From NCBI GenBank assembly GCA_963697565.1, contig CAVOOM010000003.1:248001-312000 (forward strand): 64,000 bases of DNA, in the 5' to 3' direction. The position numbers and the translations under genes were made by a program. The notes beneath the pieces are model-generated. The model saw nothing but the letters and a program-made list of their open reading frames with translations, did no database searches and was not told the DNA's origin. Source of the stretch: CAWFSE01 sp963697565. GTDB lineage: Bacteria; Actinomycetota; Actinomycetes; CAVWCF01. Positions 1 to 8,487 of this stretch are shown here, one piece after another. Positions within the stretch are counted from its first letter, which is position 1, and each line of letters begins with the position of its first letter.

Positions 1-1
1 G

Positions 2-658
2 GTGCCCCTGACCCGTACCGCCGTCGTCGTCGGGGCCGGGCCCGGCCTCGGCCTGGCCCTGGCCCGCCGATTCGCCCGCGAGGGGTACGCGCTCGCGCTG
101 CTCGCCCGCGCGCCCGAGCGGCTGGACCTGGCCGGCCTCGCGGGCGCGACCACCCATGCGGTGGACCTGGCTGACCGCCCGGCGCTGGTCGCCGCCCTCG
201 CCGACGTGCGCGCCCGCCACGGAGACCCCGAGGTGCTGCTGTTCAACGCGTCGGCCACCGTGATGGGCCAGCCGACCGAGGTGGACCCCGACGCGGTGGC
301 CGCCGCCCTCGCGGTGGGGGTGGTGGCCGGCGTGGTGTGCGCGCAGGAGCTGGCGCCGGCCATGCGCACGGCGGGAGCCGGCTCGCTGCTGTTCACCGGC
401 GGCGGCACCGCGCTCAAGCCGTGGGCCGCGGGCACCGCGATCGGCCTGCAGAAGGCCGCCCTGCGCAACTACGCGCTGGCGCTCCACGACGAGCTGACGC
501 CCCTGGGCGTCCACGCGGGCATGGTCACCGTCCACGGGATGATCGCGCCGGCCACGCCGTACGCCCCCGACCTGATCGCCGAGGCGTTCTGGGGCCTGCA
601 CACCCAGCCGCGGGGCGAGTGGGCGGCGGAGGTCGACTTCACCGGCGGGCCGGCCTAG
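2..658 (+). CDS. SDR-family (Rossmann) protein lacking the catalytic Tyr
   Basis: A short-chain dehydrogenase/reductase fold protein of 218 residues, close to the 230-250 usual for the family. The N-terminal nucleotide-binding glycine motif GAGPGLG sits at residues 11-17, and FNASA (81-85) replaces the usual NNAG. The normal YxxxK active site is degenerate: Lys151 is present, but the position four residues before it is Ile147, and the preceding serine segment reads FTGGG. Dinucleotide binding is therefore likely but classical SDR catalysis is doubtful. The GTG at base 2 is the first usable start, but the gene begins at the window edge and could extend upstream. The substrate is unknown. Confidence 0.75.
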   Translation: MPLTRTAVVVGAGPGLGLALARRFAREGYALALLARAPERLDLAGLAGATTHAVDLADRPALVAALADVRARHGDPEVLLFNASATVMGQPTEVDPDAVAAALAVGVVAGVVCAQELAPAMRTAGAGSLLFTGGGTALKPWAAGTAIGLQKAALRNYALALHDELTPLGVHAGMVTVHGMIAPATPYAPDLIAEAFWGLHTQPRGEWAAEVDFTGGPA

Positions 659-690
659 CGCCACGCAGTCAGCGGGCGGTCAGTGGGCCG

Positions 691-1014
691 TCAGTGGGCC
701 CGCTCGTAGGCGGCCTTGACCTCGGCCGAGACCCGGCCGCGCTCGCTGACCTGGTGGCCGTTGGCCTTCGCCCAGGCCCGGATCTCGGCGGTCTCAGACG
801 ACCGGCGCGCCGCGCGCCTGGGGCTGGCCGCCCGGCGGCCGCCCACCCGGCGGGCCGCGCCGACGTAGCCGGCCAGCGCGTCGCGCAGCTGCGCGGCGTT
901 GGCGGCGGACAGGTCGATCTCGTACGCCGAGCCGTCGAGGGCGAAGGACACGGTCTCGTCGGCGGCGGAGCCGTCGAGGTCGTCGACCAGGGTGATCTGC
1001 ACTTTCTGGGCCAT
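691..1014 (-). CDS. lsr2: Lsr2 nucleoid-associated protein
   Basis: A 107-residue H-NS-like protein that bridges AT-rich DNA and silences transcription in actinobacteria. The N-terminal beta/dimerisation half (residues 1-55, opening MAQKVQITLVDDLDG) is followed by a basic linker (56-72) and the C-terminal DNA-binding domain, with the characteristic SERGRVSAEV segment; its RGR at 92-94 inserts into the minor groove of AT-rich sites. Length and both domains are complete. It lies downstream of lysS and argA on the same strand, a conserved actinobacterial arrangement, but a 112-bp gap with a relatively AT-rich inverted repeat suggests its own promoter. Confidence 0.95.
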   Translation of the reverse strand: MAQKVQITLVDDLDGSAADETVSFALDGSAYEIDLSAANAAQLRDALAGYVGAARRVGGRRAASPRRAARRSSETAEIRAWAKANGHQVSERGRVSAEVKAAYERAH

Positions 1015-1025
1015 GGCGCCATTTC

Positions 1026-1106
1026 AACACACAATCGCGCGCATTCCCATTCCGGCGACGCGGGCGAATACGCCGGCAACCCGCATTGCGGGGGCAATTG
1101 TGTGTT
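1026..1106. promoter_or_regulatory. Inverted repeat in the lsr2 upstream region
   Basis: Two perfect 10-base arms, AACACACAAT at 1026-1035 and its complement ATTGTGTGTT at 1097-1106, flank about 61 bases in the gap between argA and lsr2. The right part of the repeat is among the most AT-rich DNA in this region. Lsr2 prefers AT-rich DNA, so an autoregulatory site is a reasonable inference, but no binding evidence exists here. Confidence 0.35.
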
Positions 1107-1126
1107 CGCGTGGTGGCGAATGGCGC

Positions 1127-1639
1127 TCAGAGGACGAGCAGCATGCGGTGATTGCCCAGCGTGTTGGGCTTCACCCGCTCCAAATCCAGGAATTCCGCGA
1201 CACCCTCGTCGTACGACTGCAGCAATTGCTCGTAGACGTCGTGGTCGACGGGCGTGCCCTCGATCTCGTCGAACCCGTGGCGGGTGAAGAACGTCGTCTC
1301 GAAGGTGAGGCAGAAGACCTTCTTCACGCCGACATGCCGGGCCTGCTGCAGCAGCCGGACGAGCAGCGCGTCGCCGATGCCGTGACCTCGCCACTGCGGG
1401 TCCACGGCCAGCGTGCGCACCTCGCCGAGGTCTTCCCAGATCACGTGCAGGGCGCCGCAGCCGACGACCCGGCCGTCGACCTCCGCGACGTAGAACTCCT
1501 GGACGTCCTCGTACAGCGTGACCGTCGCCTTGGACAGCAGCCGCCGGTCGACGGTGTAGGTGTCGACGAGCGAGCGGATCGCGCGGACGTCGGCGGTGCG
1601 GGCCTCGCGCACCACCAGCGCCCCCGCCACCGGCGTCAT
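1127..1639 (-). CDS. argA: GNAT N-acetyltransferase, ArgA-type (N-acetylglutamate synthase)
   Basis: A single-domain GNAT of 170 residues. The acetyl-CoA binding loop is at 84-89 (RGHGIG, the R/Q-x-x-G-x-G/A motif), after the LAVDPQW strand. The size and the C-terminal signature around CLTFETTFFTRHGFDEI match the short actinobacterial S-NAG synthases, which acetylate glutamate with acetyl-CoA in the first step of arginine biosynthesis. The ATG overlaps the lysS stop in an ATGA arrangement, implying translational coupling. The family assignment is firm; the glutamate substrate is inferred from family resemblance and the lysS-lsr2 context. Confidence 0.82.
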   Translation of the reverse strand: MTPVAGALVVREARTADVRAIRSLVDTYTVDRRLLSKATVTLYEDVQEFYVAEVDGRVVGCGALHVIWEDLGEVRTLAVDPQWRGHGIGDALLVRLLQQARHVGVKKVFCLTFETTFFTRHGFDEIEGTPVDHDVYEQLLQSYDEGVAEFLDLERVKPNTLGNHRMLLVL

Positions 1640-3168
1640 TCGGGCTTCACCAGCGGGAAGAGCACCGTGTCGCGGATGCCGCGGCCGGTCAGCATCATGA
1701 GCATGCGGTCGATCCCCATGCCCTGCCCGCCGGCCGGTGGCATGCCGTACTCCAGCGCCCGCAAGAAGTCCTCATCGAGCTGCATCGCCTCGGCGTCGCC
1801 GCCCGCCGCCAGCAGCGACTGCGCCGTGAGCCGGGCGCGCTGCTCGACCGGGTCGATCAGCTCGGAGTACGCCGTGCCGACCTCGGCCCCGAAGGCCACC
1901 AGGTCCCACCGCTCGGCCAGCCGCGGGTCGAGCCGGTGCTGGCGGGTGAGCGGGCTGACCTCGGTCGGGAAGTCGGTGTAGAAGACCGGCTCGACCGTGG
2001 GGTGCTCGAGCAGGTGCTCGTACATCTCGAGGACGAGCATGCCGTGGCCCCACGAGGGGTCGTACGGGATGCCGGCCGCGTCGCACAGGGCGCGCAGCCG
2101 CTCCGGCGTGGTCGCGGGCGTGACCTCCTCGCCGAGCTTGGCGGAGAGGCCGGCGTTGACCTCGACCACCGGCCAATCACCGGAGAGGTCGAATTCGACG
2201 ACGTTGCCGTCGTCGTCGACGTGGCGGGCGACCTGGGCGCCGTAGACCGCCTCGGCGGCCTCCTGGATCAGCGCCTGGGTGAGCAATCGCATCGTCGAGT
2301 AGTCGCCGTACGCCTCGTACATCTCCAGCATCGTGAACTCGGGGTTATGCGAGGAATCCGCGCCCTCGTTGCGGAAATTGCGGTTGATCTCAAAGACCTT
2401 GTCGACGCCGCCGACGAGCAGCCGCTTGAGATACAGCTCGGGGGCGATCCGCAGATACAGCTGGATGTCGTACGCATTGATGTGCGTCGTGAATGGCCGC
2501 GCATTCGCGCCGCCGTGCAGCACCTGCAGCATCGGCGTCTCGACCTCGGTGAACCCGCGCCGCTGCAGCGACTCGCGCACGCTGCGCACCGCGGTGGCCC
2601 GGGTGCGCAGCATGTCGCGGGCGGCCGGGTTGACGATCAGGTCGACGTAGCGCTGGCGCACCCGCTGCTCGGGGTCGGTGAGGCCCTTGTGCTTGTCCGG
2701 CAGGGGGCGCAGGCACTTGGCGGTGATCGCCCAGCGGTCGGCCAGCACGCTCAGCTCGCCGCGGCGGCTCGTGATCACCTCGCCCTCGATGCCGACGTGG
2801 TCGCCGAGGTCGACATCGGCCTTCCACGCGGCGAGCGACTCCTCGCCGATCGAGTCGAGCGACAGCATGACCTGCAGGTCGACCCCGGCCTCCCGCAGGG
2901 TGGCGAAGCAGAGCTTGCCGCCGTCGCGCTTGAGGACGACCCGGCCGGTGACGCCCACGCGCTCGCCGGTGCTGACATCGACGCCGAGGTCGGCGTGCGC
3001 CGCGCGCAGGTCGGCCAGCGAGGTCGTCCGCGGGAAGCCGACGGGGTACGGGTCGACGCCCTCGGCGCGGAGCCGGGCGAGCTTCTCGCGGCGGATCCGC
3101 ATCTGCTCCGGCAGGTCGTCGGCGCCGGGCCCGGCTGCGGCGGATGCGGGCGTCGGCGACTCGGTCAT
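1636..3168 (-). CDS. lysS: Lysyl-tRNA synthetase, class II
   Basis: Charges tRNA-Lys with lysine in the cytosol. It has an N-terminal OB-fold anticodon-binding domain (about residues 45-170) and a class II catalytic core: motif 1 near QRRGFTEVETPML, motif 2 with FEINRNFRNEGADSSHNPEF, and motif 3 with GMGIDRMLMMLTG near the C-terminus. The start at the ATG giving MTESPTP is preferred over one 8 codons upstream, because the extra residues are low-complexity. Length is about 510 residues, normal for LysS. It lies 39 bases downstream of coaX and overlaps argA by 4 bases. Confidence 0.95.
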   Translation of the reverse strand: MTESPTPASAAAGPGADDLPEQMRIRREKLARLRAEGVDPYPVGFPRTTSLADLRAAHADLGVDVSTGERVGVTGRVVLKRDGGKLCFATLREAGVDLQVMLSLDSIGEESLAAWKADVDLGDHVGIEGEVITSRRGELSVLADRWAITAKCLRPLPDKHKGLTDPEQRVRQRYVDLIVNPAARDMLRTRATAVRSVRESLQRRGFTEVETPMLQVLHGGANARPFTTHINAYDIQLYLRIAPELYLKRLLVGGVDKVFEINRNFRNEGADSSHNPEFTMLEMYEAYGDYSTMRLLTQALIQEAAEAVYGAQVARHVDDDGNVVEFDLSGDWPVVEVNAGLSAKLGEEVTPATTPERLRALCDAAGIPYDPSWGHGMLVLEMYEHLLEHPTVEPVFYTDFPTEVSPLTRQHRLDPRLAERWDLVAFGAEVGTAYSELIDPVEQRARLTAQSLLAAGGDAEAMQLDEDFLRALEYGMPPAGGQGMGIDRMLMMLTGRGIRDTVLFPLVKPE

Positions 3169-3207
3169 GGCGGGCAAGGCTACGGCGGGCAAGGCTAAGC
3201 AGCGCGG

Positions 3208-3972
3208 TCAGGGCTGCAGATTGCGCTCGTAGACGAGGCGCAGTCCGAGCAGGGTCAGGTCGGGCTCGTGGTGGGTGATCGTGCGCGAGACGCTGACCAC
3301 GATCGGGGCCAGCCCCCCGGTGGCCACGACCGCCGTGACGGCGCCGCCGAGCTCGTCGGTGATCCGGTCGACCAGGCCGTCGACCTGGCCGGCGAAGCCG
3401 TACAACGCGCCGGACTGCAGCGCCTCGACGGTGTTCTTGCCGATCACCGAGCGCGGGAGCACCAGCTCGACCTTGCGCAGCTGGGCGGCGCGGGCGGCCA
3501 GCGCGTCGAGCGAGATCTCGATGCCGGGGGCGAGCGCGCCGCCCAGGAACTCGCCTCGGGCGCTGACCACGTCGAGGTTGGTCGAGGTGCCGAAGTCGAC
3601 CACGATGCACGGCCCGCCGAAGAGGTGGTGCGCCGCGAGCGTGTTGACGATGCGGTCGGCGCCGACCTCCTTGGGGTTGTCGGTGAGCACCGGCACCCCG
3701 GTGCGCACCCCGGGCTCGACGATCACGCGGGGGCGGTCGGCCCAGTAGCGGTCGAACATCACCCGCATCTCGCGGAGCACCGAGGGCACCGTCGAGCACA
3801 GGGCGATCGCGGTCACCTCGGCCTCGTCGCGGAGCAGCCCGGCGAAGGTGAGCACCATCTCGTCGGCGGTGTTGCGGGCGTCGGTCTTGATCCGCCAGGA
3901 CCGATGCAGCCGCTCGCCGTCGTACAGGCCCAGGACGGTGTTGGTGTTGCCGACGTCGACGGCGAGCAGCAT
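3208..3972 (-). CDS. coaX: Type III pantothenate kinase
   Basis: Phosphorylates pantothenate with ATP in the first step of coenzyme A synthesis; CoaX enzymes are ASKHA-fold dimers. The 254-residue protein opens with the phosphate-1 motif DVGNTNTVLG (6-15), carries NPKEVGADR and VVDFGTSTNLDVV in the middle, and GGALAPGI plus a late GGLAP motif, all diagnostic of type III rather than CoaA kinases. The ATG shares one base with the nadC stop (TGATG). Its position beside panC-nadB-nadC places pantothenate and NAD cofactor synthesis in one transcription unit. Confidence 0.95.
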   Translation of the reverse strand: MLLAVDVGNTNTVLGLYDGERLHRSWRIKTDARNTADEMVLTFAGLLRDEAEVTAIALCSTVPSVLREMRVMFDRYWADRPRVIVEPGVRTGVPVLTDNPKEVGADRIVNTLAAHHLFGGPCIVVDFGTSTNLDVVSARGEFLGGALAPGIEISLDALAARAAQLRKVELVLPRSVIGKNTVEALQSGALYGFAGQVDGLVDRITDELGGAVTAVVATGGLAPIVVSVSRTITHHEPDLTLLGLRLVYERNLQP

Positions 3973-4877
3973 CAGACGCTCCCGAGGGGACGCAGGTCGA
4001 GGCCGATGTCGAGCACCGGCGCGGAGTGGGTGAGGGCGCCGACGGCGAGGTAGTCGACGCCGGTCTCGGCGTACGCGCGGGCGACGTCGAGCGAGAGCCC
4101 GCCGCTCGACTCCAGCCGGGCCCGGCCCGCCGTACGAGCGACCGCCTCCCGCGTCTGCGCCACGTCGAAGTTGTCGAGCAGGACGAGGTCGGCGCCGGCA
4201 TCGAGCACGGCGTCGAGCTGGTCGAGGGAGTCGACCTCGACCTCGACCGCCAGCCCCGGCCACATCGCGCGCACGGCGTCGAACGCCTCGCGCACCCCGC
4301 CTGCGGCGACCACGTGGTTGTCCTTGACCAGGGCCGCGTCGGACAACGCCATCCGGTGGTTGACCCCGCCGCCGCACCGCACGGCGTACTTCTCCAGGGC
4401 CCGCAGCCCGGGCGTGGTCTTGCGGGTGTCGCGGACTGCGGCGCCGGTGCCGGCGATCGCGTCGGCCCAACGCGCGGTCAGGGTGGCGACCCCCGACAGG
4501 TGGCACAGCAGGTTGAGCGCGGTGCGCTCGGCGGTGAGCAGCGCCCTGGTCGGGGCGGTCACGGTGAGGAGCACGTCTCCGGCCCGCACCCGGGCTCCGT
4601 CGGACACGGGCGCGACGACCTGTGCGGCGCCCCCGCACACCACCTCGACCACGGCCTCGGCGACGAGCAGCCCGGCCACCACGCCGTCGTCGCGCGCGGT
4701 GAAGTCGCCCACCGCGACCTGATCGGCCGGCACGGTCGCCGCCGAGGTCACGTCGACCCCCCCGGCGAGGTCCTCCTCGACGGCCGATCGGGCCAGCGCG
4801 GCGATGGCGTCCGGGTCGAGGCCCGCCGCCACAAGCCGCGCCGCCAGGTCCGGCGGGATCCCGTGCGGGCTGCTCAT
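3972..4877 (-). CDS. nadC: Nicotinate-nucleotide pyrophosphorylase (quinolinate phosphoribosyltransferase)
   Basis: Converts quinolinate and PRPP to nicotinate mononucleotide, CO2 and PPi in de novo NAD synthesis. The 301-residue protein has the N-terminal open-faced sandwich domain and an alpha/beta barrel. Conserved segments include ERTALNLL, DTRKTTPGLRALEKYAV with the following GGG.NHR, KDNH, and the phosphate-binding ESSGG near the end. The start ATG overlaps the nadB stop as ATGA, and the stop overlaps the coaX start, so the three genes are translationally coupled. Confidence 0.96.
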   Translation of the reverse strand: MSSPHGIPPDLAARLVAAGLDPDAIAALARSAVEEDLAGGVDVTSAATVPADQVAVGDFTARDDGVVAGLLVAEAVVEVVCGGAAQVVAPVSDGARVRAGDVLLTVTAPTRALLTAERTALNLLCHLSGVATLTARWADAIAGTGAAVRDTRKTTPGLRALEKYAVRCGGGVNHRMALSDAALVKDNHVVAAGGVREAFDAVRAMWPGLAVEVEVDSLDQLDAVLDAGADLVLLDNFDVAQTREAVARTAGRARLESSGGLSLDVARAYAETGVDYLAVGALTHSAPVLDIGLDLRPLGSV

Positions 4878-6439
4878 CTCACGTCCTCCTCGGAGAGCCG
4901 GACCTCGCCGTCCACGAGGGCCGCGTTGAGCCGTACCTGCCAGCGCGCGTCATCGCGCTCGGGGAAGTCCTCACGCCAGTGCGATCCGCGGGTCTCCTGC
5001 CGGGCCAGGGCGCTGGTCGCCAGGGCGGTCGCGACCGTGAGCACGTTGGTGGCCTCCCAGCAGTCGGTGCAGGGGTCGGTGCTGGCCTGCCCGGCGACGT
5101 CGGCCAGGACGCCGAGGGTGGCCTGGAGTGAGTCCTGCGACCGCAGCACCCCGGCGCCGGCGGCCATCGTCCCGGCCACCGCGCGTCGGGCCTCGGCGCC
5201 CACCAAGCCGGAGGGGTCGGCGGGCTCGACCGCCGGCCGGCTCGGCGGGAGGCCCGCCTCCAGCGCCCGCCCGATGCGCTCGGCGAAGACGAGCCCCTCG
5301 AGCAGGGAGTTCGACGCGAGCCGGTTGGCGCCGTGCACCCCCGTGCACGCGACCTCGCCGCAGGCGTACAGGCCGGGAACGCTGGTGCGGCCATCGAGGT
5401 CGGTGCGGACGCCGCCGCTGGCGTAGTGGCAGGCGGGCGCGACCGGGATCAGGTCGACCGCCGGATCGAGGCCGCGGGCCTCGCAGGACTCCAGGATGGT
5501 CGGGAAGCGCCGCTCCCAGCGGTCGCGGCCCAGGTGCCGGCCGTCCAGCCACAGGTGCGCGGCGCCCGTCTCGCGCATGCGCCGCATGATCGCCTTGGCG
5601 ACCACATCGCGCGGCGCCAGGTCGGCCAACTCGTGCTGCCCCTGCATGAAGCGCACCCCGGCGTCGTCGACGAGGAAGGCGCCCTCGCCGCGGACCGCCT
5701 CGGAGATCAGCGGCTGCTGGCCGCGGGCGGCCGGCCCGAGGTACATCACGGTGGGGTGGAACTGCACGAACTCGAGGTCGGCGACCCGCGCACCCGCACG
5801 CATCGCCACGGCCACGCCGTCTCCGGTCGACACCGACGGGTTGGTCGTCTGCGCGAAGACCTGGCCCATGCCGCCGGTCGCGAGGACGACGGCGCGCGCG
5901 AGCACCGCGCCGACGCCTCCGCTCTGCCCCTCGCCCATCACGTGCAGGGTGGCCCCGGCCACGGCCCCGTCGGCGGACCGCAGCAGGTCGAGGACGAGCG
6001 CGTGCTCGACCACCTCGATCCCGGGGTCGGCCTTGACGGCGGCCACGAGGGCGCGGGAGATCTCCGCACCGGTGGCGTCGCCGCCGGCGTGGGCGATGCG
6101 GTCGCGGAGGTGGCCGCCCTCGCGGGTGAGCGCGAGGGTGCCGTCGGGGTCGCGGTCGAAGGCGGCGCCGAGGGCGATCAGCCGGCGCACGGCGTCCGGG
6201 CCCTCGTTCACCAGGACGCGGACGGCCTCGGTGTCGCAGAGGCCGGCGCCGGCGACCAGGGTGTCGCGCTCGTGCTGGCCGGGGGTGTCCCCGGGGCCGA
6301 GGGCCGCGGCGATGCCGCCCTGCGCCCACCGGGTCGAGCCGGCCTCGAGCAGCGCCTTGGTGACGAGCAGCACCGTGCCGGCGCGGCGGGCGTGCAGGGC
6401 GGCGGTCAGCCCGGCGACCCCTGAGCCGACCACGACCAC
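4874..6439 (-). CDS. nadB: L-aspartate oxidase
   Basis: FAD-dependent oxidation of aspartate to iminoaspartate, the first step of de novo NAD synthesis. It starts directly in the FAD-binding beta-alpha-beta unit (VVVGSGVAGLTAAL) and contains STRWAQGGIAAAL, GGDATGAEISRAL and the late ACTGVHGANRLASNSLLEG, all typical of NadB. Length is 521 residues against about 540 usual. The first ATG/GTG/TTG in frame is this GTG, but the upstream reading frame back to a stop at 6560 looks coding (it translates to RLPARLPDRLLAEPPGW, then SLSAD), so the native N-terminus is probably longer and may use a CTG or be hidden by an indel. Confidence 0.93.
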   Translation of the reverse strand: MVVVGSGVAGLTAALHARRAGTVLLVTKALLEAGSTRWAQGGIAAALGPGDTPGQHERDTLVAGAGLCDTEAVRVLVNEGPDAVRRLIALGAAFDRDPDGTLALTREGGHLRDRIAHAGGDATGAEISRALVAAVKADPGIEVVEHALVLDLLRSADGAVAGATLHVMGEGQSGGVGAVLARAVVLATGGMGQVFAQTTNPSVSTGDGVAVAMRAGARVADLEFVQFHPTVMYLGPAARGQQPLISEAVRGEGAFLVDDAGVRFMQGQHELADLAPRDVVAKAIMRRMRETGAAHLWLDGRHLGRDRWERRFPTILESCEARGLDPAVDLIPVAPACHYASGGVRTDLDGRTSVPGLYACGEVACTGVHGANRLASNSLLEGLVFAERIGRALEAGLPPSRPAVEPADPSGLVGAEARRAVAGTMAAGAGVLRSQDSLQATLGVLADVAGQASTDPCTDCWEATNVLTVATALATSALARQETRGSHWREDFPERDDARWQVRLNAALVDGEVRLSEEDVR

Positions 6440-6533
6440 ATCGGCCGACAGCGACCAGCCGGGCGGCTCGGCCAGCAGCCGGTCGGGCAGCCGGGCGGGC
6501 AGCCGGCGCGACCGGCCGAAGGCGGCGCAGCGC

Positions 6534-7457
6534 TCACAGCGAGACCGCGACGTTGTCGATCAGCCGGGTGGTGCCCACCCGCGCCGCGACCACGAGCAGG
6601 GCCGGGCCGATGTGCTCGGAGCCGGCGCGGGTGAAGGTCGACGGGTCGACGAGCTCGAGGTAGTCGACGACCGCGGCCGGCTCCTCGGCCAGCACGGCCC
6701 GCGCGGCCGCCCGTACGGCGTCGGGCCCGTCACCCGCGGCGGCGGCCCCCGACCGCAGCCCCCGGGAGAGGGTCAGCGCGGCCTCGCGCTCGGTCGGCGC
6801 GAGGTAGCGGTTGCGCGAGGACAGCGCGAGGCCGTCGGCATCGCGGATCGTGGGCGCGCCGACGATGTGCACCGGCAGGTCGAGGTCGCCGACCATCCGG
6901 CGGATCAGCGCCAGCTGCTGGGCGTCCTTCTCCCCGAAGACCGCCACGTCGGGCTGCACCAGCTGAAAGAGCTTGAGCACCACGGTGAGCACGCCGTCGA
7001 AGTGCCCGGGGCGGTGCGCCCCCTCGTACCCCTCGCCCATGCGGCCGGCGCTCACGGTGACGTACTGCCCCTCCCGCCCGCCGGGGTACATCACCTCGTC
7101 GGTCGGCGCGAAGACGAGGGCGACCCCCTCGGCGGCGCACCGCTCCAGGTCGGCGTCCCAGGTGCGGGGGTAGCGGTCGAGGTCCTCGGCCGGCCCGAAC
7201 TGCAGGGGGTTGACGTAGATGCTGGCCACCACCACGTCGGCGAGCTCGCGGGCCCGCGCCAACAGGGACTGGTGGCCGTCGTGCAGGGCGCCCATCGTGG
7301 GGACGAAGGCCACCGTGGACCGCTGGTCGCCCGAGCGCAGCGAGGCCAGCGCGCGGGCCAGCTCGCCGCGGCTGCGCGCGACCAGGGGCCGGGTCGTGGC
7401 GGTCGCCAGCCCCTGCGTACGGGAGACGGGCCGCGCCGTCGGCCGGCGGCCGGTCAC
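6534..7457 (-). CDS. panC: Pantothenate synthetase
   Basis: ATP-dependent ligation of pantoate and beta-alanine to pantothenate. It is an HIGH-superfamily nucleotidyl transferase: FVPTMGALHDGH (51-62) provides the nucleotide-binding HxGH, followed by VVASIYVNPLQFGP, the GEKDAQQL segment and TIRDADGLALSSRN, which carries the KMSKS-like loop. It has 307 residues including an N-terminal extension of about 35 residues, so translation may start later than the GTG shown. That GTG overlaps the DUF2520 stop (GTGA), arguing for this start and for coupling. Confidence 0.94.
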   Translation of the reverse strand: MTGRRPTARPVSRTQGLATATTRPLVARSRGELARALASLRSGDQRSTVAFVPTMGALHDGHQSLLARARELADVVVASIYVNPLQFGPAEDLDRYPRTWDADLERCAAEGVALVFAPTDEVMYPGGREGQYVTVSAGRMGEGYEGAHRPGHFDGVLTVVLKLFQLVQPDVAVFGEKDAQQLALIRRMVGDLDLPVHIVGAPTIRDADGLALSSRNRYLAPTEREAALTLSRGLRSGAAAAGDGPDAVRAAARAVLAEEPAAVVDYLELVDPSTFTRAGSEHIGPALLVVAARVGTTRLIDNVAVSL

Positions 7458-8386
7458 GGGCGGGCCCCCGGCTCGGCGAGCAGGACCAGCAAGGCCTCGG
7501 CGTCCTGCGGGCGCAGCCGCCCGTCGGCCAAGGCGCGGTCGGCGGTGGCCCGCGCCATCGCGCGGTACGCCGGGGCGACGTCGGGGCCGAGCAGTTCACC
7601 GGCCTGGGCCATCGCGCGCAGGTGGGCGCCGACGGTGCCGGCGTCGCCGCGGGCGACCGGGCCGGTCAGCGCCTGGTCGCCGATCCGCAGCGCGTTGTCG
7701 AGGGCGGCGCCCAGCAGGGGCGCCAGCGCGCGCGAGGGGTCGTCGACGCCGGCCGCGCGGAGCAGGTCCTGGGCCTCGGCGACGAGGGTCACCAGGTGGT
7801 TGGCCCCGTGCGCCAATGCCGCGTGGTAGAGCGGGCGGGCCTCGTCCTCGACCCAGACCGGCTCGCCGCCCATCTCGACGACCAGCGCCTCGGCGATCGG
7901 GCGCAGCACCGTCGGCGCGGTCACGCCGAACACCGCTCCGGTGAGCCGGCCGAGGTCCAGGGACGTCCCGGTGAAGGTCATCGCCGGGTGCAGGGCGAGG
8001 GGGTGCGCGCCGCAGCGGACCGCCGGGGCGAGCACCTCCAAGCCGTGGCGTCCCGAGGTGTGCGCCAGGAACTGCCCCGGGCGCACCGCGCCCGTCGCGG
8101 CCAGCCCGGCGACGAGGTCGGCCAGCGCGTCGTCGGGCACGGTGAGCAGGACGAGGTCGGCGGCGGCGAGCACGGCGTCGGGGGGTGCGATCTCGGCGCC
8201 GGGCAGCAGCATCTCGGCGCGGCCGCGGCTGGCGTCGGAGACGGCGGCGGCGGCCACCACCGAATGGCCGGCCCGGGCGAGCGCGGAGCCGAGGACGGCG
8301 CCGACCCGGCCGGCCCCCACGATGCCGACGCGGAGGCGCGCCGGGGGCGTGGGTGACGCGGGCACAGCGGGCTCGCTGGGGTTCAC
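7454..8386 (-). CDS. Rossmann-like DUF2520 dehydrogenase
   Basis: A 310-residue, two-domain protein: an NAD(P)-binding Rossmann domain with GIVGAGRVGAVLG (21-33) and LVLLTVPDDAL, then an all-helical DUF2520 domain (about 145-300) resembling the C-terminal dimerisation domain of 6-phosphogluconate/ketopantoate reductase-type enzymes. It overlaps panC by 4 bases, as is common in actinobacteria. That adjacency makes a role in pantoate supply attractive, but this is inference and no substrate is established. The GTG start is preceded by a 100-bp gap to the divergent methyltransferase. Confidence 0.82.
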   Translation of the reverse strand: MNPSEPAVPASPTPPARLRVGIVGAGRVGAVLGSALARAGHSVVAAAAVSDASRGRAEMLLPGAEIAPPDAVLAAADLVLLTVPDDALADLVAGLAATGAVRPGQFLAHTSGRHGLEVLAPAVRCGAHPLALHPAMTFTGTSLDLGRLTGAVFGVTAPTVLRPIAEALVVEMGGEPVWVEDEARPLYHAALAHGANHLVTLVAEAQDLLRAAGVDDPSRALAPLLGAALDNALRIGDQALTGPVARGDAGTVGAHLRAMAQAGELLGPDVAPAYRAMARATADRALADGRLRPQDAEALLVLLAEPGARP

Positions 8387-8487
8387 GGCGCTCTCGTTCC
8401 AGTCCTGGGGCGGTACCGGTCGGGCTCTGCGATCTCAAGGGTAGCCCGGTCCGGGAGCGTGCGCGCGTTCGCCTAGGGTCGGCGACC

